From DATARH01 sp035648415 (lineage in GTDB: Bacteria; Pseudomonadota; Alphaproteobacteria; ATCC43930; CGMCC-115725): a stretch of DNA of 64,000 nt. A model generated the notes under the pieces. It was given only the letters and a program-made list of their open reading frames with translations. It did no database searches and was not told the DNA's origin. The stretch is from the NCBI GenBank assembly GCA_035648415.1, contig DASRLO010000057.1, forward strand, positions 24,557 through 88,556, written 5' to 3'. Within the stretch, counting starts at the first letter, position 1. Each line of letters starts with the position of its first letter. The position numbers and the translations under genes are program-made. This document shows, piece by piece, positions 42,385 to 50,334 of this stretch.

Positions 42385-43473
42385 ATGATCGCCTACGCGA
42401 TCCGCCGCATCCTCTTGATGATCCCGACCCTCTTCGCGATCATGGTCGTCAATTTCTTCATCATCCAGGCGGCGCCGGGCGGGCCGGTGCAGCAGATGAT
42501 CGCCAAATTGAAGGGCAACACGGTCAGCGCCACCGCGCGGGTCAGCGGCGGCCAAAGCGAGACCGCGCCGGTCCAATCCAACAGCAGCAGCGAATACCGC
42601 GGCGCCCGCGGCATCGACCCGGCGCTCATTCGCCAGCTCGTCCACCAATACGGCTTCGACAAGCCGCCGCTCGAGCGCTTCGAGCTGATGATCAAGAACT
42701 ACGTGACATTCGATTTCGGCAGCAGCTTCTTCCAGGACCGCAGCGTCGTCAGCCTGATCCGGGATAAATTGCCGGTGTCGATCTCGATCGGGCTGTGGAC
42801 GACGCTGTTCACCTATCTCGTGTCGATCCCGCTCGGCATCCGCAAAGCGGTCAAGGACGGCAGCGGCTTCGACGTGTGGACCAGCACGGTCATCATCATC
42901 GGCTATGCGGTGCCGAGCTTCCTCTTCGCGGTGCTGTTGATCGTGCTGTTCGCCGGCGGCAGTTATTTTTCGTTGTTCCCGCTGCGCGGCTTGGTCAGCG
43001 ACAATTGGGCGAGCTTCCCGTGGCCGCTGAAGATCGTCGATTATTTCTGGCACATCGCGCTGCCGATCCTGTCGCTCGTCATCGGCAGCTTCGCGACCTT
43101 GACCATGCTGACCAAGAACTGCTTTCTCGACGAGATCAACAAACAGTACGTGCTGACCGCGCGCGCCAAGGGGCTGACCGAACGGCGCGTGCTCTACGGC
43201 CATGTGTTCCGCAACGCGATGCTGCTGGTGGTGGCGAGCTTCCCGGCGACCTTGGTCTCGATCCTCTTCACCGGCTCGCTGTTGATCGAGGTGATCTTCT
43301 CGCTCGACGGGCTCGGGCTCCTCGGCTTCGAGGCGGCGATCAACCGTGACTACCCGATCATGTTCGGCACGCTCTATGTCTTCACCCTGATCGGCCTGGT
43401 GCTGAAACTGATCAGCGACCTGACCTACATGCTGATCGACCCGCGTATCGATTTCGGCACCCGCGGCGCGTAA
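42385..43473 (+). CDS. yejB: YejB-like ABC transporter permease
   Basis: 362 residues with six TM helices and a large extra segment after the first helix, as in YejB. The EAA loop is seen in YVLTARAKGLTERRVLYGHVFRNAML. The ends YAIRRILLMIPTLFAIMVVNFFIIQAAPGG and DPRIDFGTRGA are typical. Normally it pairs with YejE and the ATPase YejF, but neither follows here. A pseudogene begins about 160 bases downstream. Confidence 0.92.
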   Translation: MIAYAIRRILLMIPTLFAIMVVNFFIIQAAPGGPVQQMIAKLKGNTVSATARVSGGQSETAPVQSNSSSEYRGARGIDPALIRQLVHQYGFDKPPLERFELMIKNYVTFDFGSSFFQDRSVVSLIRDKLPVSISIGLWTTLFTYLVSIPLGIRKAVKDGSGFDVWTSTVIIIGYAVPSFLFAVLLIVLFAGGSYFSLFPLRGLVSDNWASFPWPLKIVDYFWHIALPILSLVIGSFATLTMLTKNCFLDEINKQYVLTARAKGLTERRVLYGHVFRNAMLLVVASFPATLVSILFTGSLLIEVIFSLDGLGLLGFEAAINRDYPIMFGTLYVFTLIGLVLKLISDLTYMLIDPRIDFGTRGA

Positions 43474-43632
43474 GCCTCGGTGACAGCGCCGCGATTCGCC
43501 CGATCGGACAGCGGCGCTCGGTGTGTCGCAGTCAAAATGTCTTGCTTTGCGCCGAGTTATGGTGAGCCGCTCGTGGAGCTGCCCCGCCGTCTATCTTCGG
43601 TATTGGCGAAACGCAGCGATGGGTTCGGTGCA

Positions 43633-44277
43633 ATGTCAACTCGCGACGAGATTTTAACCCGGTATCGACGGCTGCGCGCTATCAGCGTGGAGCACCACAT
43701 GCGGCGCTGAAGTTCTTATCGCGCCAAAGTATCACCCGCAGCGCTCGCAACCTTGGAATGCTGGTGCAGAGTGCATTGATGGCCGAAAGCGACGAGGAGC
43801 TGACGCTTGTCTTCGATCTCGCTCTTTTACGCCGCTGAGCGCGGACGCTCCCGCGCGTTGGACCGATACTGGCGAATGGAGCGGCTTTCGCCGGGATCGG
43901 ACGAAGCACGCGTGCTCGATGCCATGCGCCGCGCGCGATTTTCGATCTGGCGCATCGAGAAGCCACATGAGGTGGCAGGCGTGATCGTTCTAGACGTGTT
44001 GCGGGAATGCGAGGCGTGGCTGATTGATGAAGGGCTTGAGACGAGCGGGTCAAAAGGCATGAGCTTCGCCGCCCGATTAGGCAGGCTGGATGATTTTTGC
44101 ATGACGAGCGGCGTTGTTGTGCCGGTCAATCGGGCATTAATCGAGGAGGTCGCGCTTGACGATCTGGCATGGCGATCCAACGATCCGAACGAGGTTGCCG
44201 CCACCCCGCGTTTCGCCGCGGCGATCTATCGGGCGGCAATTGCCAGCGGGGTGATGGAGAACGTCCGGTACGAGTGA
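43633..44277 (+). pseudogene. Conserved hypothetical gene broken by two frameshifts
   Basis: Three consecutive pieces in different frames form one protein. Piece one: MSTRDEILTRYRRLRAISVEHHMR to a TGA at 43710. Piece two (shifted): LKFLSRQSITRSARNLGMLVQSALMAESDEELTLVFDLAL. Piece three (shifted): YAAERGRSRALDRYW, MRRARFSIWRIEKPHEVAGVIVLD, EAWLIDEGLE and MTSGVVVPVNRALIEEV to 44277. I recall this arrangement from an uncharacterised alphaproteobacterial family of about 215 residues. Repair needs one inserted base near 43705 and one removed T in the TTTT at about 43835. The gap 43474-43632 shows nothing else convincing. Confidence 0.65.
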
Positions 44278-44345
44278 ACGCCGGTTTGACGGTGCAAGCC
44301 GCTCCTCTCACAATGCCGGTGTCTTGAGACATCGGAGAACGCGGC

Positions 44346-45206
44346 ATGACCAGCTTCCGCATCGCCCTCGTGCAGCCGATCACCGCGCCGCCGCCGGACG
44401 ATGAGCGGAACGTCGCCGCCGCGGTCGAATGGATCGCGCGCGCCGCAAGCCAGGGCGCCGATTTTGTCTGTTTCCCGGAGAGCTATCCGGGCCCGTGGCG
44501 CATGCCGGCCACGTTCGACCCCGCGCCGGCGATCGCCGAAGCCGCTGTCAAGCACGGCGTTCACGCCGTGTTCGGCACAGTCGAGCCGATCGATACCGCC
44601 AAGGGGACCGCCTACAACCTCACCTGCATGGCCTTCCCCGATGGCCGGCCGGTGGCGCGCTATCGCCGCTCTCACCCCAACGGCCCGTGGATCTACACCG
44701 GCGGCAAGTATTGGGAATTCCAGTACGTCGCCGGCAACGACTACCCGGTCTTCGACACCAGGCACGGCAAGATCGGCCTCGCGATGTGCAGCGAGGTCTA
44801 TATGCCCGAGGTGACGCGCGCCCTCGCGCTGCGCGGCGCCGAGCTGATCTTCATGCCGGCGGGCATGGACAAGCGGCGGCTATGGGACACTTGGCGCACC
44901 CTCTTATGGGCGCGGGCGATCGAGAACCTGGCGCTCGTCGTGTCGACCCAGAACCTCGTAACCCATCAGAACCGCGGCTTGGCGATCGTCGCGTCGCCCG
45001 AGGCGGTGCTCTATGAAAGCACCGTCGCCGGGATGGGCGTGGTCGAAATCAGCCTCGACCGGGTGCGCGAATTGCGCAACGGCCGCGACACGGTCAGTTC
45101 GTCGGAGGGCAGCGGCGCCAAGCAAGGCGTCCTCTCCGAGCAGTGGCAGCGCCCCGAACTCTACGACAGCTTCTATCCACGCCCGCTGCGGCAAGCGGCG
45201 GAATGA
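44346..45206 (+). CDS. Nitrilase-superfamily carbon-nitrogen hydrolase with altered lysine site
   Basis: 286 residues, alpha-beta-beta-alpha nitrilase fold. The catalytic Glu is in FVCFPESYPGPW and the nucleophile Cys in GLAMCSEVYMPEV. The position of the catalytic Lys reads RYRRSHPNGPW, so Lys appears to be replaced by Arg; the same place is usually YRK-x-H. AIENLALVVSTQNL is typical of the superfamily. The substrate, an amide or nitrile, is unknown. A good ATG starts at 44346. Confidence 0.85.
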   Translation: MTSFRIALVQPITAPPPDDERNVAAAVEWIARAASQGADFVCFPESYPGPWRMPATFDPAPAIAEAAVKHGVHAVFGTVEPIDTAKGTAYNLTCMAFPDGRPVARYRRSHPNGPWIYTGGKYWEFQYVAGNDYPVFDTRHGKIGLAMCSEVYMPEVTRALALRGAELIFMPAGMDKRRLWDTWRTLLWARAIENLALVVSTQNLVTHQNRGLAIVASPEAVLYESTVAGMGVVEISLDRVRELRNGRDTVSSSEGSGAKQGVLSEQWQRPELYDSFYPRPLRQAAE

Positions 45207-45352
45207 AAGTCGCCATTACGACCCGCGCGGGGAAGCAATCTCTCAGCCTTGACCTCCGTGGCGGTAGATTGCCGCGTCGCACGTCGCGCTCCTCGCAACG
45301 ACGCGATAATATTCCTCATATCAGCCAATGGTTTCGCGCCGGGCGGCGTCGG

Positions 45353-45381
45353 TTGACACCCTGGGACTCGGGGGCTAAGTC
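45353..45381 (+). promoter_or_regulatory. Candidate promoter for the sdh operon
   Basis: TTGACA (45353-45358) is followed after 17 bases by TAAGTC, about 45 bases before the sdhC start. The -35 is exact; the -10 is weak. A degraded copy of a dispersed repeat (about 45236-45306) lies upstream. Confidence 0.4.
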
Positions 45382-45424
45382 AAAGCCCAACGACAGGCGT
45401 ACCTTTCCGCCGGACAAGAAGACG

Positions 45425-45817
45425 ATGATTTCCGACCCGCGGCCACTATCGCCCCATCTGCAAATCTATCGCTGGCAACTCACCTCGGTGCTGTCGATCC
45501 TGCACCGGGCGAGCGGCATCGCGCTGTCGGTCGGTGCGATCCTGCTGGTGTGGTGGCTGGGGGCCGCCGCCGACGGGCCGCAACCCTACGCCACATTTCA
45601 GAGCTTCATCGGCTCGTGGTTTGGCTTGCTGCTGCTGTTCGGCTGGAGCGTCGCGCTCTTCTATCATTTGTGCAACGGCATCCGGCATCTTGTGTGGGAC
45701 ACCGGGCGCGGCCTCGATCTGACGAGCGTCTACGCCGGCGGCTGGACCGTCCTCGTCGCGACCGCGGCGCTGACAATCGTCGCCTGGATCGCCGGAGTTG
45801 CGGGTTGGGGCCATTGA
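45425..45817 (+). CDS. sdhC: Succinate dehydrogenase cytochrome b556 subunit
   Basis: 130 residues with three TM helices. RPLSPHLQIYRWQLTSVLSILHRASGIAL is the SdhC signature, with the HR of LHRASG near the quinone site, and FYHLCNGIRHLVWDTG carries the haem ligand His. It anchors complex II in the inner membrane with SdhD. First gene of sdhCDAB. Confidence 0.95.
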   Translation: MISDPRPLSPHLQIYRWQLTSVLSILHRASGIALSVGAILLVWWLGAAADGPQPYATFQSFIGSWFGLLLLFGWSVALFYHLCNGIRHLVWDTGRGLDLTSVYAGGWTVLVATAALTIVAWIAGVAGWGH

Positions 45818-45818
45818 C

Positions 45819-46220
45819 ATGGCGATGACCCGCCTGCGCTCCCCTATGCGTTCGCCTTTGGGCCGCGCGGTCGGGCTCGGCTCGGCCAAAGAAGGGGTCG
45901 AGCATTGGTGGCGGCAGCGCATGACGGCGCTGGCGCTGGTGCCGCTCGTCCTGTGGTTCGTCGTGATGGTGATCGAGCTTGCCGGCGCCGATCGCCAGAC
46001 GCTCGTCGCCTGGATGCACAACCCGATGGCGGCGGTGCTGATGATCCTGTTGCTGGCCGCCGGCTTTTACCATGCGGCGCTCGGGCTTCAGGTGGTGATC
46101 GAGGATTATGTCCATAGCGAAGGCTTGAAGATCGCGGCGCTCGTCGCGATGCGCCTGTTGTGCATCGTCTTCGTGGTGCGCGGCATCCTCGCCGTGCTCA
46201 AACTCGCGCTCGGCGCCTAG
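45819..46220 (+). CDS. sdhD: Succinate dehydrogenase hydrophobic membrane anchor
   Basis: 133 residues with three TM helices. RSPLGRAVGLGSAKEGVEHWWRQRMTALALVPL is the alphaproteobacterial SdhD start, and FYHAALGLQVVIEDYVHSEGLK holds the haem His and quinone-site Asp-Tyr. It begins one base after the sdhC stop and is translated with it. Confidence 0.95.
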   Translation: MAMTRLRSPMRSPLGRAVGLGSAKEGVEHWWRQRMTALALVPLVLWFVVMVIELAGADRQTLVAWMHNPMAAVLMILLLAAGFYHAALGLQVVIEDYVHSEGLKIAALVAMRLLCIVFVVRGILAVLKLALGA

Positions 46221-46236
46221 TTTAAGCGGAGCCGCC

Positions 46237-48027
46237 ATGCCTGCCGCCTATCCGATCACCGATCACACCTACGACGTCGTCGTCGTCGGCGCCGGCGGCG
46301 CCGGTTTGCGCGCCACCCTCGGCACCACCGCCGAGGGCCTCAAGACCGCCTGCATCTCGAAGGTGTTCCCGACGCGCAGCCATACGGTCGCGGCGCAGGG
46401 CGGCGTCGCCGCCGCGCTCGGCAATATGGGCGAGGACAACTGGCGCTGGCATATGTACGACACCGTCAAGGGGTCGGACTGGCTCGGCGACCAGGACGCG
46501 ATCGAATACATGTGCCGCAACGCCGTGCCGGCGGTGATCGAGCTCGAGCATTTCGGCGTGCCGTTCTCGCGCACCGAGTCGGGCTCGATCTATCAGCGTC
46601 CGTTCGGCGGCCACATGATGGACTATGGCGACGGCGCACCGGCCAACCGCGCCTGCGCCGCCGCCGACCGCACCGGCCACGCGATCCTCCATACGCTCTA
46701 CCAGCAGTCGCTCAAGAACAACGCCGAGTTCTTCATCGAGTATTTCGCGCTCGACCTGATCATGGACAGCGACGGCGTCTGCCGCGGCGTGCTGGCGTGG
46801 AATCTGATGGACGGCACGCTGCACCGCTTCCGCGCGCATATGGTGATCCTCGCCACCGGCGGGTACGGCCGCACCTATCTCACCTGCACCTCGGCGCATA
46901 CCTGCACCGGCGACGGCAACGCGATGGTGCTGCGCGCCGGGCTGCCGCTGCAGGACATGGAATTTATCCAGTTCCACCCGACCGGCATCTACGGCGCCGG
47001 CTGCCTCATCACCGAAGGTGCGCGCGGCGAAGGCGGCTACGTCACCAACAGCGAGGGCGAGCGCTTCATGGAGCGCTATGCGCCGCACGCCAAGGATTTG
47101 GCCTCGCGCGACGTCGTCAGCCGGGCGATGACGATCGAGATTCGGGAGGGGCGCGGCTGCGGCCCGGAAAAGGACCACATCCTGCTGCATCTCGAGCACC
47201 TCGACCCCAAGGTGCTTCACCAGCGCCTGCCGGGCATCTCGGAAACCGCCAAAATCTTCGCCAATGTCGACGTGACGCGCGAGCCGATCCCGATCCTGCC
47301 GACCGTGCATTACGACATGGGCGGGGTGCCGACCAACTACCGCGGCGAGGTGCTGCGCCCGACGGCGAGCGAGCCGGACGCGGTCTGCCCCGGGCTGATG
47401 GCGATCGGCGAAGGCGCTTGCGTGTCGGTGCACGGCGCCAACCGGCTCGGCTGCAACTCGCTGCTCGACATCGTCGTCTTCGGCCGCGCCGCGGCGCAGC
47501 GCGCGGCCGAGCTGGTGCGGCCGGGGGCCTCGCACCCGCCGCTCGCCAACGGCATCGAGGCCTCGCTCGACCGGTTCGATGCGGTGCGCCATTCGACCGG
47601 CCCGCGCAAGACCGGCTCGATCCGCACCGAGATGCAGCGCATCATGCAAGACAATTGCGCGGTGTTCCGCACCGCCGACGTACTGCGCGAAGGCGTCGAC
47701 AAGATCGACACCGCGGCGCGCGCCTACGCCGATCTCGGCATCGCCGACCGCTCGCTGATCTGGAACAGCGACCTCGTCGAGGCGCTCGAACTGCAGAACC
47801 TGCTGGAGCAGGCGGTGGTGACGCTGCACTCGGCCAATGCACGCCGGGAAAGCCGCGGCGCTCACGCGCGCGAGGACTTTCCCGACCGCGACGACGTGAA
47901 TTGGCTAAAACACACCCTCGCCTGGCTCGATGGGGGCGCCGACGTCAAGCTCGGCTATCGCCCGGTGCACATGAACCCGCTGTCGAACGAGGTGAAGTCC
48001 ATCCCGCCCAAGGCCCGGGTGTATTAG
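46237..48027 (+). CDS. sdhA: Succinate dehydrogenase flavoprotein subunit
   Basis: 596 residues. FAD motif VVVVGAGGAGLRA, covalent FAD His49 in SHTVAAQGG, and catalytic region EFIQFHPTGIYGAGCLITEGARGEGG. Converts succinate to fumarate in the TCA cycle, passing electrons to SdhB. It follows sdhD by 16 bases and is joined directly to sdhB. Confidence 0.97.
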   Translation: MPAAYPITDHTYDVVVVGAGGAGLRATLGTTAEGLKTACISKVFPTRSHTVAAQGGVAAALGNMGEDNWRWHMYDTVKGSDWLGDQDAIEYMCRNAVPAVIELEHFGVPFSRTESGSIYQRPFGGHMMDYGDGAPANRACAAADRTGHAILHTLYQQSLKNNAEFFIEYFALDLIMDSDGVCRGVLAWNLMDGTLHRFRAHMVILATGGYGRTYLTCTSAHTCTGDGNAMVLRAGLPLQDMEFIQFHPTGIYGAGCLITEGARGEGGYVTNSEGERFMERYAPHAKDLASRDVVSRAMTIEIREGRGCGPEKDHILLHLEHLDPKVLHQRLPGISETAKIFANVDVTREPIPILPTVHYDMGGVPTNYRGEVLRPTASEPDAVCPGLMAIGEGACVSVHGANRLGCNSLLDIVVFGRAAAQRAAELVRPGASHPPLANGIEASLDRFDAVRHSTGPRKTGSIRTEMQRIMQDNCAVFRTADVLREGVDKIDTAARAYADLGIADRSLIWNSDLVEALELQNLLEQAVVTLHSANARRESRGAHAREDFPDRDDVNWLKHTLAWLDGGADVKLGYRPVHMNPLSNEVKSIPPKARVY

Positions 48028-48807
48028 ATGGCCGAATTCACGCTTCCCGCCAATTCCAAGATCGGCGCCGGCAAGACCCATCCTGCCCCGCCGAACGCGC
48101 AACAGCCGCGGCGTTTCCGCATTTACCGCTGGAGCCCGGACAGCGGCGCGAACCCGGCGATCGACACCTACACGGTCGATCTCGCCGATTGCGCCCCGAT
48201 GGTTCTCGACGCGCTGATCAAGATCAAGAACGAGGTCGACACCACGCTGACCTTCCGCCGCTCGTGCCGCGAGGGGATTTGCGGCTCGTGCGCGATGAAC
48301 ATCGACGGCACCAACACGCTCGCCTGCCTGAAGGCGATCGACGACATCAAGGGCGACGTCAAGATCTACCCGCTGCCGCATATGCCGGTGGTCAAGGACC
48401 TCGTTCCCGACCTCGACCATGCCTACGCCCAACTGCACTCGATCCAGCCCTGGCTGCAGGCCGACAGCCCGCCGCCGCCCGACAAGGAGCGTCCGCAATC
48501 CGAAGAGGAGCGCGCCAAGCTGGACGGGTTGTGGGAATGCATCCTGTGCTTCTGCTGCACCACCGCGTGCCCGAGCTACTGGTGGAACGGCGAGCGCTAT
48601 CTCGGCCCGGCGATTTTGCTGCAGGCCTATCGTTGGCTCGCCGATAGCCGCGACGAAAAAACCGGCGAGCGCCTCGATATGCTCGAAGACCCCTTCAAGC
48701 TCTACCGCTGCCACACGATCATGAACTGCACCCGCACCTGCCCGAAAAACCTCAACCCGGGAAAGGCGATCGCCGAGATCAAGAAGATGATGGTGGCGCG
48801 GCGCTAA
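48028..48807 (+). CDS. sdhB: Succinate dehydrogenase iron-sulfur subunit
   Basis: 259 residues. The 2Fe-2S site is CREGICGSCAMNIDGTNTLAC. The 4Fe-4S and 3Fe-4S sites are CILCFCCTTACPSYWW and CHTIMNCTRTCPKNLNP. It passes electrons from FAD to the quinone. Last gene of the operon. The ATG directly follows the sdhA stop. Confidence 0.97.
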   Translation: MAEFTLPANSKIGAGKTHPAPPNAQQPRRFRIYRWSPDSGANPAIDTYTVDLADCAPMVLDALIKIKNEVDTTLTFRRSCREGICGSCAMNIDGTNTLACLKAIDDIKGDVKIYPLPHMPVVKDLVPDLDHAYAQLHSIQPWLQADSPPPPDKERPQSEEERAKLDGLWECILCFCCTTACPSYWWNGERYLGPAILLQAYRWLADSRDEKTGERLDMLEDPFKLYRCHTIMNCTRTCPKNLNPGKAIAEIKKMMVARR

Positions 48808-48835
48808 TGCTTGCTTGCGGCCTCGCGGCCGAGAC

Positions 48836-49075
48836 GTGCGGAGTTTGCAATTAAGGGATGCCAAGGCGTCGCTATCTGCCGTCGTCGACGCGGCGGAGCG
48901 CGGTGAAGCGACGACGATTACCAAGCACGGCAGGCCGGCAGCAGTCGTGGTCCCAGTCAGCGACGCGCGCCGGCTTTATTCATCGAAACGGCCAAGCCTC
49001 ATCTCCCTGTTGATGGCGCTGCCTCACCCGCTTGAGACGTCGCGCGATCCTCTCCCGTGCGCGGAGCCGATCTGA
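48836..49075 (+). CDS. Phd/YefM family antitoxin
   Basis: 79 residues from a GTG. SLQLRDAKASLSAVVDAAERGEATTITKHGRPAAVVVPVSDARRL is the Phd/YefM DNA-binding and dimerisation domain. The tail LPHPLETSRDPLPCAEPI is the flexible toxin-binding part. It normally represses its own operon. The partner PIN toxin follows but is frameshifted. Confidence 0.85.
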   Translation: MRSLQLRDAKASLSAVVDAAERGEATTITKHGRPAAVVVPVSDARRLYSSKRPSLISLLMALPHPLETSRDPLPCAEPI

Positions 49076-49079
49076 GCGG

Positions 49080-49486
49080 CTGGCTGACACCAACATTCTC
49101 AGCGCCTTCGCGCCGGGGCGACCGTCTCTCGCGGCGGAAGCGGTCAAATGGTTCGAGGATAGAAATGACGAATTGTTCCTTTCCGCCATAGCCGTCACCG
49201 AGATAGACGCGGGGATCGCCAAGGTCAGGCGTGCCGGCTCTTTGAAGCGGAACAATTGCGGGCTTGGTTCGAAAGCATTCTCAATCATTATGGAGACCGG
49301 GTGCTGGCTTTCGATCTCACCCACATCGCGGGTGAGATGAGCGATGCCGCCGAGGCTATCGGCCGCCATCCGGGGTTCGCCGACATCGCTACCGCTTCGA
49401 TCGCCAAGTCGCGCGGGCTTGTCGTCCTGACCGCCAACCGGCGCCATTTCGATCCTCTCGGGATCGATACGCTGAACCCACTTTAG
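49080..49486 (+). pseudogene. PIN-domain (VapC-type) toxin broken by a frameshift
   Basis: The first piece reads LADTNILSAFAPG (first acidic Asp) through FLSAIAVTEIDAGIAKVRRAG. After about 49242 the frame shifts to EAEQLRAWFESILNHYGDRVLAFD, then GFADIATASIAKSRGLVVLTANRRHF to 49486. The acidic PIN residues are all present across both frames. Adding one base at the TTT around 49240 restores one frame. No standard start codon is seen; CTG at 49080 or a TTG at 49032 would be needed. Either dead or a sequence error. Confidence 0.75.
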
Positions 49487-49563
49487 TAGCGATCACAATG
49501 GCAATGGCCGGATTGCCCGCGTAGCATATCCGGGCGCATGCGGCGTGCTTAAGGAGGACATCC

Positions 49564-50317
49564 ATGGCGGCTGACGGCAGGCTTCACGGCAAGGTCGCGG
49601 TGGTGACTGGCGCGTCGAGCGGCATCGGCGCGGCCAGCGCGCGGCTCTTCGCCGAGGCGGGAGCCAGGGTCGTCATCGGCTACAACCGGGGCCTCGACCG
49701 CGCCAAGGCGGTCGCCGCCGCTTTGCAGGGCAGTGGCCACAAGGCGATGCGCCTGCCGCTCGAGAACACCGCCGAGATCAACAAGGCGGCCGCGGCGGTG
49801 AAGGCGGAGTTCGGCCGCTGCGACATCCTCGTCAACTCCGCCGGTTTCACCCGCATGGTGGCGCACCACGATCTGGAAGCGCTCGACGACGATCTGATCG
49901 ACCAGGTGCTGACCGCCAATGTGCGCGGACCCTTCGCGACGATCCGCGCCTTCGCCCCGCTGCTCAAGGCCTCGGGCGACGGCGTCATCGTCAACATCTC
50001 GTCGGGCGCGGCGACCGCCGGCACCGGCAGCTCGATCATCTACGGCGCCTCGAAAGCCGCGCTCAACACGATGAGCATGGCGTTGGCCCGGGTGCTCGGC
50101 CCCGAGATCCGCGTCGTCGTCGTCGCGCCCGGCATGGTCCATACCGGCTTCGTCCCCGGCCGCACCGAGGAGATGATGGCGAAGGCGGCAATGGCGACGC
50201 CATTTGCAGCGCGCGATCGAGGCCGAGGACGTGGCCCTGGCGGTGCTCGGCTGCGTTACCCATTTGACGCATACCACCGGATCGATCATCTCGGTCGACG
50301 CCGGCCGCCATCTCTAG
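49564..50317 (+). pseudogene. Short-chain dehydrogenase/reductase with a 3' frameshift
   Basis: Classical SDR. VVTGASSGIGAASA binds NAD(P), NSAG is conserved, and YGASK is the catalytic Tyr-Lys motif. After residue about 213 the frame breaks at ATTTGC (TTT 50203-50205). Removing one T continues with LQRAIEAEDVALAVLGCVTHL and TTGSIISVDAGRHL, the normal SDR C-terminus, ending at TAG 50317. As sequenced, the frame instead runs into glnD. If real, the protein loses its C-terminal strand and gains a GlnD tail. GGAGG lies before the ATG. Confidence 0.8.
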
Positions 50318-50334
50318 CGGAAATAAGCCCGCCC

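Noticed and set aside
43480..43632. Upstream extension of the broken gene at 43633
   Set aside because: The frame is open but the residues lack conserved character, and the family begins at MSTRDEIL.
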